This document shows, in pieces, positions 35,750-50,356 of a stretch of DNA of 64,000 nucleotides (its first letter is position 1; each line of letters starts with the position of its first letter). Source of the DNA: Megalonaias nervosa (taxonomy: Eukaryota; Mollusca; Bivalvia; Unionida; Unionidae); NCBI GenBank assembly GCA_016617855.1, contig JAECUM010009298.1, forward strand, positions 1-64,000. Reading direction: 5' to 3'. Made by a program: the position numbers and the translations under genes. Under the pieces are notes generated by a model. The model was not told the DNA's origin. It saw nothing but the letters and a program-made list of their open reading frames with translations, and ran no database searches.

Positions 35750-36290
35750 TACATCTACAAATGAATTTCATTATTGTGAATCAACCGAGGTTGGAAAAAG
35801 ATGTAAAGACAGACCCATGACATGCGTTTTTAACTCCAAGCTCAAGTAGGTAAAATCTCAAGTAATTACAATAATGGATTTTATCCTTGCTGACAAGGAA
35901 TAAAAGGAGGAGCTGACATTACATAAAGGATTTTATATCTTCATCTAGAATACACACCAGGTGCTTTTTGCAGAATATAATCTAGGTATATGGAAATTGC
36001 TAACATTGATGTAACTCTGAAGATTGGCATGATTCTGTCCATAAATTCTTGTGAATACCCAGGGACTGATATTCAGACCAAATGGGAGGGTCCACATTTG
36101 GTATAACATATCCCTGAATTCAAAAAATCTCTCTTGTGAAAACTCTTCTCGTTGTCTCCATTCCAAACAATGATGCCTGATTGAAAAGGTTGGGAGCTGT
36201 ATATCTACGACCAACTGAAGCATGATGTTGGCTTTTGGCAGTAAGAACAGTCTAAAGTAAAATTCCATTATGTTCCTTCATGATATAATT
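35750..36290 (-). mobile_element. DIRS-type RT fragment, antisense
   Basis: The minus strand encodes FRLFLLPKANIMLQLVVDIQ and, after a deleted palm region, MLYQMWTLPFGLNISPWVFT. The latter is the DIRS RT block before the catalytic box. A degenerate YLDD-like ISIYLDYILQK lies near 35985, and LVSKDK-like text near 35880. Heavily decayed. Confidence 0.6.
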
Positions 36291-36367
36291 TTTTTTAAAC
36301 CATTAATTAAAATTATCTTTTATATTCACTTTCTTTTGCTACTTTTGTTTCACCAAAGTGGGCCTCA

Positions 36368-36435
36368 TGAGATAATAGTCAGGGTACAGTACTCTATAAA
36401 TAATGTAGTGAGCTACAGTACTCTATAAATAAAGC
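36368..36435 (+). repeat. Short direct duplication
   Basis: TACAGTACTCTATAAATAA occurs twice about 35 bases apart. Confidence 0.85.
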
Positions 36436-36766
36436 ATTAGAATTATGCCAGTACTTTTTAAATTCATTTCCAGTAACTTAGGGTTACAAATGTATTAGCA
36501 TATAATAGTTTTAAAAAATACAATCATAATAATAATGATGTTTCTAATTGGCTAGCGTTAAAAATATGTCTATAGTAATATCAAGCAATGTTAAAATCTC
36601 TAGGGGAGAAATTAGATTTAACTCCAATAATTTCCATATATGGGTAGAAATATGACTTCACAAAGAGTACTGACAGCTGTCACAAGATCTTCAAGGTGAG
36701 TGTCATCTGGAAGAAATATTTATTTCAGGTCAACTAATAAATGCATGCATGAAGAGTCCAAGGTCT

Positions 36767-37018
36767 TAAAAGGTATGGCCTTTACAAATGCTTTGTAAGG
36801 TGTAGCCTTTACTAATGATTGTACATGGTATGGCCTTAACAAATGCTTTTAAAAAGGTAAAGCCTTAACAAATGCTTGTAAAAGGTATAGCTTTACTAAT
36901 GATTGTAAAAGGTATAGCCTTTACAAATGCTTTTAAAAAGGTATGGCCTTTACAAATATCTTTAAAAGGTATTGCCTTTACAAATATCTTTAAAAGGTAT
37001 GGCCTCTACAGTTATGTT
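36767..37018 (+). repeat. About 28-bp degenerate minisatellite, nine copies
   Basis: Units have the form AAAAGGTATGGCCTTTACAA followed by ATGCTTTT-like ends, with single-base changes and small indels. Confidence 0.85.
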
Positions 37019-37066
37019 TAGAAATGGGGGAAAATGCAAATTAAAATTTTTTCTTGATCTACTTAC

Positions 37067-37251
37067 CTTAGAAAGCTCATTTTGCATTGTTTCTGTTTGG
37101 TTTGACTGGTCCTCAAATGTTTGACAACAAAACAGATCCAAAATAACACGGATGACGAGAATGATTCAGATCTTTTTGCGAATACACCGATATAACTTTG
37201 TATTACTAATAACTCTAGTACAAGACTACATGTACATAAAACAAGATACGC
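37067..37251 (-). CDS. Possible unassigned exon
   Basis: Bounded by an acceptor-like CTATTCAG and a strong donor AG|GTAAGTAG on the minus strand and open in one frame for 61 codons. The peptide has two hydrophobic stretches (LVLCTCSLVLELLVI and SSSVLFWICFVV) followed by a basic/polar tail. It might be a membrane-proximal exon of the cadherin gene, but its phase does not join exon 8 directly and no family match is evident. AT-rich DNA readily yields such hydrophobic frames. Confidence 0.2.
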
Positions 37252-37259
37252 CTGAATAG

Positions 37260-38465
37260 ATATTGCAATTAAATCCATGTATGACATGATAATTACATAA
37301 ATACAAACACAAATAATGACAAATGTAAAGTGCTAAGAATATAATACTTGTAACTTTGAAGAATATAAAAGTTCTAATGGTACTAAAGGTGTAAATACAG
37401 GTGATATCTAATTTTTGATAATTTTAAATGGCATATTTGAAAACAAGAGTCCCTTGAAATGACTGACGCTCTACTGGCCAAACAAAAATTTCCAAGAATC
37501 TGCAATAAGTCTGTTTTTCTTTTCTTTTATTTTTCTCAAACAATTGAACATTTACTCAAGCATTCCAAATTTGGTAACAAAAGTCATTTCTTATATGGGT
37601 AAGTTAACATGTTCACAAGATACCTGTAAGTGTAGCACAATCTTATATTAGTCATGGCTTTTGACCTTAAACTGGGCCACATGGATGGAATATCATTGAG
37701 CTTGTCTCAGATACTGTGAAGATATACTCACATGTGATGTTTGGTCAGATCTATATTATTATTTTATGCACCCAAGCTGTTGAATTGGCATCATACAAGC
37801 AAGTTATTCTTCAGAGATATATATAATCTGGGTTTGATACAACTGCATTCATACTTATTTTTATTGTCATGCTCACATGGCAGTGCAACCAAAGACTTAT
37901 ACATATGATATAATTTATATATATCAAATTAATGACGGTAAGACCGTGATCATTCATTCAAAGTCTGAAAAGAATCAGAATAGTAAAACTGATGTTATTG
38001 AGTTTTAATGCTAAATGGTTGGTGTGGTTGACAGCATAAACAATTCACCACATGTAAGAAGCATCATGATGCACTTTTCCAGGTAACTTCATGTAAGTGC
38101 TATGGCAAATGCAATATAATATAAGAGATGAGAGAGACTGCAGTAAAGTAAATGTCCCTGGTACAGCTGTAAATGTCCCTGGTACAGCTGAAAACTTAAG
38201 TCAGGACCTTTGACTTTAATATGTTTATTGGAAGTCAAATAAATACAGAGTCTGGTCAAAATCCATTTCTGTATGTACAAGTCACTCTCTTCATAATGAA
38301 ATACAAATATGCAATCAATGGCCTACAACTTGACTTGAATTCAAAGTCAGTTAGGTATGGTTTCCAAACTATGGCCTTCATAAACAGGAAGATATACTAA
38401 TGGCCAGAACTGCAATGTTTTCATTCTGAACCACATGCTTACTACAAGTAGTAGTCCTGTTAAAC
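37260..38465. other. Non-coding AT-rich sequence
   Basis: Only a 21-bp direct duplication (AAATGTCCCTGGTACAGCTG near 38150 and 38171) stands out. Confidence 0.5.
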
Positions 38466-38469
38466 CCCC

Positions 38470-39370
38470 ATGCAAATGCTACCATTTATTCAATAGGAGT
38501 AATAATAGCAATATTTTCAACATGGCCGCAATAATGACATTCTGACAATCAGTTAAATATCATTTTCAACCAGAACCATCTACATTCAGGTATTGCTATG
38601 GTGTTTTAGTGAAAATGCCATATCAGTATGAAGATCTTTTCAGGACAAGAAGCCATATAAATATTTTTAGGCTATCCATCAAGGCAAAAATATTGGAGGC
38701 TGGATCAGCATCATGTTAACAAAGGAAGAACTACATATTTTAGAAAGCAGTACTTTTAAAGATTAAAAGAAAACTTGGTATAACCATCCATTCAGGAGAA
38801 GTAGCTGTTATGAGAAATTACAAAATTGTCAATGTGGTGTCCATTTTGGGAAGTCACATCAGCATCATTTTCATTAGGGACCAACTAATATAATCTGAAG
38901 TATTTTAATGCAAACCCCAATATGGCCATCCTAGAAAGAAAATGAGCAATGACATGATCTTCCAGACCACCATCATGGTGGCTATGTTGAGGGTTTGATT
39001 GGCACCACTTTCACCATCTACACATTATAACAAGTATTTTAGTAAAAAGACTATGTCAATATGGGCATTTATTCAAGAGATGAATCAATAATGAGATACC
39101 CATAGGGGACATGCTGGAGGGTCTGACTGGCACCATTTTCATTCAGAATTACCCAGATATCATAAAAATGTTTAAAGTAAAAATTAAGTGTTTATATGAC
39201 CATCCATTTAGGGGAAGCAGCAATAGCAAGATTTTTAAGTTGGTTGCCATGCAGTCATAACATCTGTTTCACTGATGACAAACTAGACAAACTTAGTGAA
39301 AGTACCATTTCTATACAACCATCTGTTCAGGATAAATTGCAGTAACAAGACTTTCAGGCCATCACATAAG
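38470..39370 (+). repeat. Diverged tandem repeat of about 140 bp
   Basis: A core like CCATCCATTCAGGAGAAGTA followed by GCAATAGCAAGATTTT recurs near 38484, 38786, 38925, 39066, 39202 and 39321, with spacings of about 119-141 bp after the second copy. Between the cores lies a second shared block (GGCACCATTTTCATTCAGAA type). Old and strongly diverged. Confidence 0.65.
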
Positions 39371-40274
39371 TTCTTTTGGTCTTTGACCAGTTCAGCTGAA
39401 TAGGAACTTGAAAGAAAGTCAGGAGCACTGTTAATTTTATTCAAAAGATTTTTTTATGATTGGTATGCATTTAGATCTGAAAAAAACCCACATCTGTTTA
39501 ACTAACTTCAATTTATCTGTCAAAAACTATATGCAATAAATCTCCCAAGGAACAGTGAAGGTATCAAGTCACAGTCAACTAATTATTATGTTACACAGAA
39601 TCAGTCAGTTCATGGTGGTGGTATGTTTGATGTAAAAAAGCAAAGGTACAAATAAGAGAATGTTGTTGGTGGATAATTGGATAGTATGCATATCAAATGT
39701 TTCCCTAAAATATAATATGGACCTAAAATACAACTACCAAGGTAATTATTTAAGTTTCCTTTTTTCTTATTACAGCACAATTCATAGTCATGAATTCCAA
39801 ATTGTAAACAAAGGGGAAGCATATAGCTGTGGAACTGTAACAGTACAAGGCTCAGACATGTTTATAAGTGAGCTGTACAACATATAATTCTTATGATATC
39901 AAAAATGATGCTATGCCCTAAGTATTAAAAGCTATGTCACAATTATGGCAATTGCACTAAGATATTATATTTATTTTAACAAATGATATCATGGAAAATG
40001 AATAAGCTTTCTGTGCCCATTATCTGAGCTTTATTATGAATGACTCCTTCATAAATGGATTTCATTATCAATCTCTCTTTTTCTCTCTGAATAAAACAAA
40101 TGCAAGAATAAATCATAGATTGTTTAACAGTAAATTTTCAAAGTGATCCCAGTTATTTTGGTGAATTGTTTTGTCAAGACATAGGAATTAGAATAAGTCT
40201 TGCAAATATATTAAGTATAAGCAGATCACAAACCTGTGAGAAGAAGACAATTTTGTTTCCTCAAAGCTACATAC

Positions 40275-40386
40275 CTGTCACAAAGGCAGGAAAGTTGTCA
40301 TTTTCATCAAGGACTGTTATATACAGAGTGGTTGTTGCATTGATTACAGATCCATTGACATTTCTATGTAGATCACTTGCTTGAAT
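40275..40386 (-). CDS. Cadherin exon 8 of window
   Basis: 112 bp; acceptor GTGTTTAG, donor GTATGT. Encodes IQASDLHRNVNGSVINATTT, the strand LYITV and the linker LDENDNFPAFVT; ends in phase 1. The next exon to the left was not identified, although the protein must continue. Confidence 0.88.
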
Positions 40387-43111
40387 CTAAACACAAATTG
40401 GGAAACAATAGAATACTTTATGATGTGTACTTTTATTCTGTTGAAGCTTGAAAGGAGACAAAAACTGTAATAAAAGGGAAGCAGCAATCTCACTGCAAAA
40501 CCAATTAATTGTATATTTATTTGACTTTTCTATCCTTGAAAACCAAACTAACACTGATATAAATCTTATGGCTGTTGGTAAAAACAGCAATGATAAAGCC
40601 ACCATTATTTAAGTTCAAACCAGATTTTATTCACAACAATATTTCATTACTACTAAAACTTGGCTTTGGGCTTTTAACAGCACTTGCACATTATTTGACT
40701 ACATCATGCCAAGGAAATGGAAGCTAAGTGCTTTTCTCAAAGATATACCAAGGTGGTCAACCCTGGCAGACCTGTAAAAGTACCAAACCCACAACCTTTG
40801 AAATACAAGTCTAATACCTGACCAACTGATTTACCGAGTCTCCCTTTATAAGTAATCATGTACAAAAATAAATACAAGGCATTCAGTAGAAAACTTGCAT
40901 CTTGCAGACAGAAGCAACTACTAAGGTATGCACATATAGTTCTTGGTACAAATAATAAATATTTGTATTAAAACATTGCTGTTATGCAGTGTTATGCCAG
41001 AATTTTTCTTTTTTTCAAACTAGTGTTTTGTAAATCATTTGGAACATACTATATGCTTTGGCACCAACAAAAGCATTTTTCAAAAATTTAGTTTAGTTAG
41101 GAACATGATACCTTTAGTCATATGTCTCATTTTCTGCCAGTAGTCAAGGAAATCACAAAAGTCTAAGGTTGACCTTGAGACTGAGTTTCTAGTTCAGCCA
41201 ATCCAAAGTAACTTTTCAAATATAAAGTCATCTGTTATTGGTTGAGATAGAATCTTATTTCAAAATTAAAAGCTCAAAGGTTTTAATGATTGCTAGGTAT
41301 TTAGAAAATCAACCACACAATCTATTTACAAATAAATAACTTGGAAAAGTTAAGCTTGGTAGGATGACTTAAGGTTGCAAAAAAAATATGAGAAAAACAA
41401 TGATGGATTTTTTCCATGTTTGAGGAATTGATAAATAAGAAGTGGGGTTTTCTGGTTGTCATTCATGAACTAACAGTATGGTATGCTTCTGGTCTTGTCA
41501 CGTGCTATGAAAAAATCTCTGCATCTGGAAGTTAGCCTCTAAACTGGCTGCCATTTTTGTGCCATAATCCTAAGAAATCGTCATATAAACCAAACCATTT
41601 CACAGAAGAGAATTATTATAATTATGGATATGATTTTTAATACCAGCTATTATATTTGAAATACTAAAACTGAAGGCATGTACAACTCATTTTCAAATTG
41701 GAAGTGAGGTTTTCAATTAAAAATAATTGATTATGTCAGCATAAATTCATCTTGATCATACAGTGATCCTCCATTACAAAGCACTCAATATGCTAGTTTC
41801 CCTCTTATAATAATTTGGTAGTCATGGAAATCATTAAAGGTCAAGTTCAGTGTATATAAAACTGCATACAACCTGGGCTCTTAGTATTGTATATTTTCAC
41901 AAGGTGTGATTCACTGAATGACAGCACCAATAAAAAAATGTTTTTCACAAGGTATTTTACCTAAGGATAAACTGGGGGTTCTCATTTAATTCCAACACAA
42001 TAAACATGTGGGACATCATTGGTGCCAAAAAAGGCAATCTTTTAGTGAAATATATAAGTGCTATAATGAAGGTCAATGACTTCCTGTGTGTAGCACTGAA
42101 CTATTCCAATTGATAAATAAGAGATAGGCTAAAAAAGTGTACACAGTTGAATAGCAACGAATTATTTAACCTGCAACTTTGTTATCATAATGATCCTTGA
42201 TCACTTTAAAAAATTTTTTTTATGATTTTGCTTATATATATTCAGTAAGCTGAGGTAAGTGATCTTTCAGTAAAGTGACAATACACAACACAGAATATCA
42301 ATCTGCATACAGAGCATAATAATTCATTTTAAAGGAAATTAGATAAATGAATTTGACAATCCATTCTCTGGCCTTCTAAACGTTCTTGACTACAGCCTGA
42401 AAAACATATAATTCTTTGTAAGAAATCTTTAGGTGATAAAAGCAATTCTCATTTAAAGAAAGTGAAAAATCTAACAAAAACATCTATTCATTTTCTCAAT
42501 GCCAAATAAGACATGGATGGCCAAGAAAAAATTTCTGGAGAGATAGATTCAAAGAAAAGTATAAATTTAATTATCACTATATATGTTATGGATTTTGTGA
42601 CAAATGAATTTTTGAAAAAATTCTACTAAACTTAGATTACCATTAATAATCTAATCAATTCTTTCTAATTTCACTAGTTGTACTTACAATTATTATGAGT
42701 TTAGAAATGGAATCTACAGGCAACTGAATGAACAACAAATAATGTTACTTTTCGAATAAGGGTTTAATGTTTGTATTAGACAGACTATTTAAATAATTAC
42801 ATTACCTTGTCCTCCTTGGGTGTGCATAATAAACTTTCAACATAACTAAGAAGCCACTAATATCACCAAATTATAGGACTTCAGACAATAACAATGTTTT
42901 GATTCTATTTAATATGCTGTATCTTGTGTTGTAATTTATCTGCTATGATTTTACCCTGGTGTCTTTTGTTGTACAAATTACAATTTAAAAATACTCAAAA
43001 GACATTAGTGTGGATGTGGTCTAAATATAATTAGTTTATTGGTAGAACTAAATAGGCAATAATATACTATTCTGATGCAGTAATAAGCTGTAGCTTACTT
43101 CTCTACTATTA

Positions 43112-43200
<89 letters not shown>

Positions 43201-46200
43201 TTGTCAATATATTTACTAATAATATGATTATTAGCAACTGTAAACATATGCGAGCATCTATTCATAGATCCTATGCAAGTTTACATTCTTAATATCTTAA
43301 AATAGAACATATGCATGTACGAAATTTCAATTAAAGTTGATCACTACAATTTAGTCATGAATCAAATTTAAAGAAATTATAGATATACATACCACATGCA
43401 AGAACAGTAACTCTACTTAAGTCTTTATTGAAACTCAGCTTGCATATTCCTCACAGAGTATATGGTCACTATTTAAATTCAAAATTAACTTACTATTTTA
43501 TATCTACTAAACCAAATGACCAAATGGATGTGTTTAATAAGATGCTATTTATATTATAGCAATCCTTTCTTCCTAACCACACTTAAACTTTAAATGGGTT
43601 GAATCTCATTTTACTAGGTGCTTCCTAATTTCATTCAATGTAGTTCTTGGCTGTTGGGAACCAAACATTGCATGAATCACTTAAAAAATGGCTCCCATGA
43701 ACTGTGTTATAAAGAAGGAGTACTGTTTTTGTTCTAAGCCAAGTCCTCATTTTAGCAACATTATAAAGACAGTCCCTGACCATTAGAGGCATTATTACTG
43801 TATTTGGAAAGCTGCATGCCTGATAATGTTAACCGATTTCAAATCGTCCAACCATTTATTAAATATTACCCAAATAGCAAAGACTTAAAAGCAGATGCAC
43901 AAATGCATGGAGATGTCAAAGGATAGACAAAATGAATAATATACATGACACTGAGATCCTTAATGTAGGGTAAAATAAAACAAAACTATATACAAACCGT
44001 AAGAGAGAAGCTTCTTTGATTGCTTGGAGGGTCAAAATCTATTGATTTTTGCAAGTAAATGTTTCCAGTTCTTGAGTCAATGTAGAAAGTATTATCATTA
44101 TCTCCACCTGCTATCCAGTAGGTGACTATGTTATACTCTGAGCTGTAATCCTTGTCAGTAGCAAGTACACTGAAAAGAAAGACATACCAAATTTGTTTAG
44201 TTGGGCAAACATATGATGCTTGTATGGGAGAGATGAGATTTAGAATAACTATATCCCTCCACTTATACCACAGAATATCCTCAACTGATAGAATAACTGT
44301 ATCCCTCCACTTATACCATGGAATATCCTCAATTGCTAGAATAACTGTATCCCTCCACTTATGCCATAGAATATCCTCAATTGCTAGAATAACTGTATCC
44401 CTCCACTTATGCCATAGAGTATCCTCAATTGATAGAATAACTGTATCCCTCCACTTATACCATAGAATATCCTCAACTGATAGAATAACTGTATCCCTCC
44501 ACTTATGCCATAGAATATCCTCAGTTGATAGAATAACTGTATCCCTCCACTTATACCATAGAATATCCTCAACTGATAGAATAACTATATCTCTCCACTT
44601 ATGCTATAGAATATCCTCAATTGCTAGAATAACTGTATCCCTCCACTTATGCCATAGAATATCCTCAACTGATAGAATAACTGTATCCCTACATTTATAC
44701 CATAGAATATCCTCAACTGACAGAATAACTGTATCCCTCCACTTATGCCATAGAATATCCTCAATTGCTAGAATAACTGTATCCCTCCACTTATGCCATA
44801 GAATATCCTCAATTGCTAGAATAACTGTATCCCTCCACTTATGCCATAGAATATCCTCAGTTGATAGAATAACTGTATCCCTCCACTTATACCATAGAAT
44901 ATTCTCAACTGATAGAATAACTATATCTCTCCACTTATGCTATAGAATATCCTCAATTGCTAGAATAACTGTATCCCTCCACTTATGCCATAGAATATCC
45001 TCAACTGATAGAATAACTGTATCCCTACATTTATACCATAGAATATCCTCAATTGACAGAATAACTGTATCCCTCCACTTATGCCATAGAATATCCTCAA
45101 TTGCTAGAATAACTGTATCCCTCCACTTATGCCATAGAATATCCTCAGTTGATAGAATAACTGTATCCCTCCACTTATACCATAGAATATTCTCAACTGA
45201 TAGAATAACTATATCTCTCCACTTATGCCATAGAATATCCTCAATTGCTAGAATAACTGTATCCTTCCACTTATGCCATAGAATATCCTCAACTGATAGA
45301 ATAACTGTATCCCTACATTTATACCATAGAATATCCTCAATTGACAGAATAACTGTATCCCTCCACTTATGCCATAGAATATCCTCAATTGCTAGAATAA
45401 CTGTATCCCTCCACTTATGCCATAGAATATCCTCAATTGCTAGAATAACTGTATCCCTCCACTTATACCATAGAATATCCTCAACTGATAGAATAACGGT
45501 ATCCCTACATTTATACCATAGAATATCCTCAATTGACAGAATAACTGTATCCCTCCACTTATGCCATAGAATATCCTCAATTGCTAGAATAACTGTATCC
45601 CTCCACTTATGCCATAGAATATCCTCAACTGATAGAATAACTGTATCCCTCCTCTTATACCATAGAATATCCTCAACTGATAGAATAACTGTATCTCTCC
45701 ACTTATACCATAGAATATCCTCAACTGATAGAATAACTGTATCTCTCCACTTATACCATAGAATATCCTCAATTGATAGAATAACTGTATCCCTCCATTT
45801 ATACAATAGAATATCCTCAATTGATAGAATAACTGTATCCCTCCACTTATACCAAAGAATATCCTCAACTGATAGAATAACTATATCCCTCCACTTATAC
45901 CATAGAATATCCTCAACTGATAGAATAACTATATCCCTCCACTTATAGAATATCCTCAATTGACAGAATAACTGTATCCCTCCATTTATACCATAGAATA
46001 TCCTCAATTGAAAGAATAACTATATCTCTCCACTTATACCATAGAATATCCTCAATTGATAGAATAACTGTATCCCTCCACTTATACCACAGAATATCCT
46101 CAACTGATAGAATAACTATATCCCTCCACTTATACCATAGAATATCCTCATTTGATATATTCTCATTTATAATATCCATAAATAGCTGCAAAATAGCCCT

Positions 46201-49200
46201 AAAATTCAAAATCTGTTGAAGATATAATTTATACTCATATGCAATTCAGCAGGAATCAGCCTGCATTATGTAAACATCTGAACAGAAATTTACTAATTTT
46301 TCCTTTTCCAGCCATACTTGAATAGAACATGGAATTTTAGCAAATTTTCTACTCATATTCATGAAAAGAAATTCATCTTTTCCCATTGGTGTTTGAGAAA
46401 AATGACTTTTGCAATGTTCCCAGATACACATACTGTACACGGAAAAAATCTAACAAGTTATTACTGCTGTCCTCATGTCAGTCAGTGTCATAATAAATCA
46501 TTTATAATTACAGAGAATGTTTCTTTAAAAATCAAACAAACTATTAACTATGCTAAACCTTCATGTGCAGTTTCAGTAGATTTAAGAAAATTACCATAAA
46601 TGATACATTATTATATATAGGGGTGAATAGTATTATTATGTTATTATACTTTTTTTATGTAAAATCCTCTTTCACTTGTCCAATACTCAGTTACTACAGA
46701 CATAGAACCGATTTCATTCATGTACTATGTTACTGTTGTTAAAGCAATGCTGCCTAGCAAATATGCTAAATGAAACAAGCTATTTGACTGGTCATGGTAA
46801 AAGTCACAGAACACAGGCTTTGTGGAAACTATTTTTCTTTCTGTAGTGTCTCTGACTTGATCTAAATGTTTGAACTTTGAACTCCAAAATCAATAATGTC
46901 TTCCTCGTCTCATTTGCCAGTCATCAACCAATTCCTCCTTTTAGGGTCTGTGAATTTGACCTTTGATATCAAAATGAATGTGTACTCTTTGTCTCAAATA
47001 CAAGCCATCCACAAAATTGGCTTATAGTTGTTGATAAAGAAGTAATGTTTCTTCTTTGAGTTACTGTAACCTTTCCCTTTCACCCCCATCAACAGTTATA
47101 TTTCTTATCTCATATGCAAGCTATCTGCAATAAATCTGGTAAAGGTATAAGTGTACAAGTTAAGTTATTGTCTGTAGACAGTTGCCCTTCTTTTAGGCCC
47201 AGGAACCTTGGCATATGACTCTTTTTAGCTAGAAATCAGTAAGTTTCCTTCTTGCCCCAAACTAAAGCTGTTCATAAAGTTTGGCAATGGTGGAAAACTG
47301 GAGTTATTTTGAACAATTAAATAGAGAACGTACAGACTGATGTACTTATGGATGGGTGAAAGAATGGACAACATCATAATATGATATGCAATGCCTTATG
47401 GAAGGCATATAAAATGTATGGGTTTGGTAAAATGCAAATAAAGTATTATTTTATTATATCAGGCTTACCTTGCAACAATAGATCCTGTCTGAAGAGTTTC
47501 ATGTATATTCACCTGATATAATGATGAGCTGAAGACTGGATATTTGTCATTAATATCCTTTGAAAAAAAGAAAAAGCATAACATAAACAGTAAGTCCTAT
47601 ATTGAGCACACCTACGCTATGAGCAACAACCTGTTATTTATGACCATAGTCATCACGCATGGATAAATATTATCATATAAATATATTGTCATGAGCAAAA
47701 GACTGCAGAATGTGACCAGCAACTCTATTTTTAGGCAAAATAATTGCTTTGACATGGCTATAAACAACCACATTGCAAAAACAAAGATAAACTCCACTGA
47801 CCTGTATTTAATACTTTGGAAGCATGGCCATATAGGAGGGTTTACTATAAACAAAAATGAATGTGGCTAGATGCATTCCTAAAATTTATAGGTCATGCTA
47901 GTAGGGTTGTATCCTACAGCTGATACACCAGACTAAAACACATGTAACTGCCACTGTAGTGCTGAATTCATTTAAATCCCCATTACACTTAATCATTCCT
48001 TTTTTAAATGGAGTGATCAGTGATATACAGAGTCAATTCAACAATTCTTACTGTTTGTTTACAGTTAGCAAATACTGCACAATGCCAATATTGACATAAT
48101 GAGAAACATTCTTGAATGTCTTCAATGTAGCAGTCAAGTACATTGTTTGTCTTTGGAGTCAATCCATAATACCAGAGATCTTTCACTTTAATAACTGATT
48201 ATCATTTTCTGGATTTGATTGTCATTGTAAAAGAAAATTTGTTTTTTATGCGTGTTGATATTACACCTATCATCTGTTACCATCGTGCCAGATGGTTGCA
48301 TCCTCTGTTTATCAAATTAATCTCATCAGTGAATTAAATTTATGGCTTTTGTCACTCAACTAAAGAAATAAACTTATTTCTTTTGTCTCTCAATCAGCAA
48401 ATTAAGATTATGGATTTTGTCTCTCAATAAATTTATCTTGTTTCTGGATGGATTCATTCTGTTTTTGTTTTGCTTCATTCAGGATGAGTAATTGCTGTCA
48501 TTGATAAGTAAGCAATTCTTTTGCTACGTTTGAAGTAACTCTGACATTGATGGCCATGTGAAGTTAACTTCAGGACAGGATAAATAAATGTTACCTTAGT
48601 AAATGTTGCATTTCATATGCCAGTACATGTATACTTTGTCTAAATAAATATGATTGTTTTATGATAGCTGTATATCTTTATTACTATATAAAGTTATTTA
48701 GCGATGAAATGAATGCAATAAACTATTAGAACTATGAATAAAAATAAAAAAGTACAAGTACAGTAATTGTGGGTATTTATTCCTTATTAAACCCTGTTGC
48801 ATATTGACCCTGAAGACTGGTCATCTTACACAAACCTATTATAAAAGTTGTCCTGGCAGAAGAGGTGGTCTCTCAAGTCAATTTTACTTTATGATCATGT
48901 CATTTTGGAACAAAAATTTATATAATTTTTATTGCTATAAATTACTGATGCAATATTAACACTTGCAACATGATTAGCTTTATACTAAATATAACATTTT
49001 TGCTGTGCTCTTTATTTGGTATTTAGTGATGAACAGTGTCTATAAATGAAATGTTGTGTTTAAACAAATGCAACAAATGCAATGACTCTTTTTCATGAAG
49101 AGCCTACTCTGTTTTGATCTTTTGCTTGCAATTTCTGTGGATTTATATATAAATTTATAATGTACACAATAATAACCATGGACAATTGTTGAAAACTATC

Positions 49201-50275
49201 ATGCTAAATTCATTATTACTAACACTGTCTTCTTCAGCTGTCCCATGTTCTGATATATATATATATATCAGTTTTGAAAAAATGAATCTTATGATTTGCT
49301 TGCAGACCTATTATAGATCTGAATAGCTGCTGTTCATTCTGGAATCTGAGAAGTAAATTATAGCTGATTTTCCTTCTTTTGCATAAGGAATTTCATCAGC
49401 TTCTTAAAAAGACACAACAGATAAAATAAGGGAAAAAATCATACAAATCTTTTAAATAGTTTAGCTTTAGAAATTTGATTTAATACATAAAATTCCCATG
49501 TAACAGTAAAATACTATGAAGAGAAGAAATTGTATTCTCTCTAGTTTGCCTTCTCTTATTTTGGCTTTGTATATTAAGACTATTGATGAGATGTATCATC
49601 TCACTTGTTATATCTAGGCCCTTATTTCACAAACATAAATAACTTAAAGTTGAGGCTTGCATTTAAGTGATTTGATTGGTTAAAATTAAGTAAGACATGT
49701 TTCATCCAAACAACCAATCAACCAATTGGGGATTCTGGACTTGAGTTTAAGTCAAGACATGCTCTGTAGGTGTACTTTAGGCAGATCTCTCTTGACAGAA
49801 ATATGTACCTCCAAGGAAACCTTTATATAAACTATACATGGATAGGTACTGACCCTGCCATGTGTTATGTTTCTGAATAATGTAAAACTAATTATTAATT
49901 AAAACTCACATCTAATGAGATATGGGGCAAAATTACTTGTATGCATTTTTCATTTACTGCTTTTAATTATATATGGAAAAGTTTAAAAACAATTACCTGG
50001 ATATGTATGATGAGTGTCTGTCTTCCATTGATAATAAGATGATTAGTGTAAGGTATTGTATTGTAAGCTTCAATTTCTAATGCAATGCTATCATTGATTC
50101 TGCCATCTAGAACCAAAGGTTGCCACAGTGAAACAGCACCAGTATCTGATATGCTGAATATAGATTCATCTCCATTTATTATCCTATAATGGACAATTGC
50201 ATTGACTTCTTCATCAGGGTCCACTGCCTGCAAAGAAAACTTTCCAATCCAATAAAATGTGACTATATCTGTCTA

Positions 50276-50356
<81 letters not shown>

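Noticed and set aside
44152..45948. A 598-codon plus-strand reading frame as a repetitive protein gene
   Set aside because: It is the product of a stop-free 48-bp unit. It starts inside an antisense cadherin exon and the minus strand is equally open, with no start context, domain or splice evidence.
44242..46154. CRISPR-like array
   Set aside because: Units are contiguous tandem copies without unique spacers, in an animal intron.
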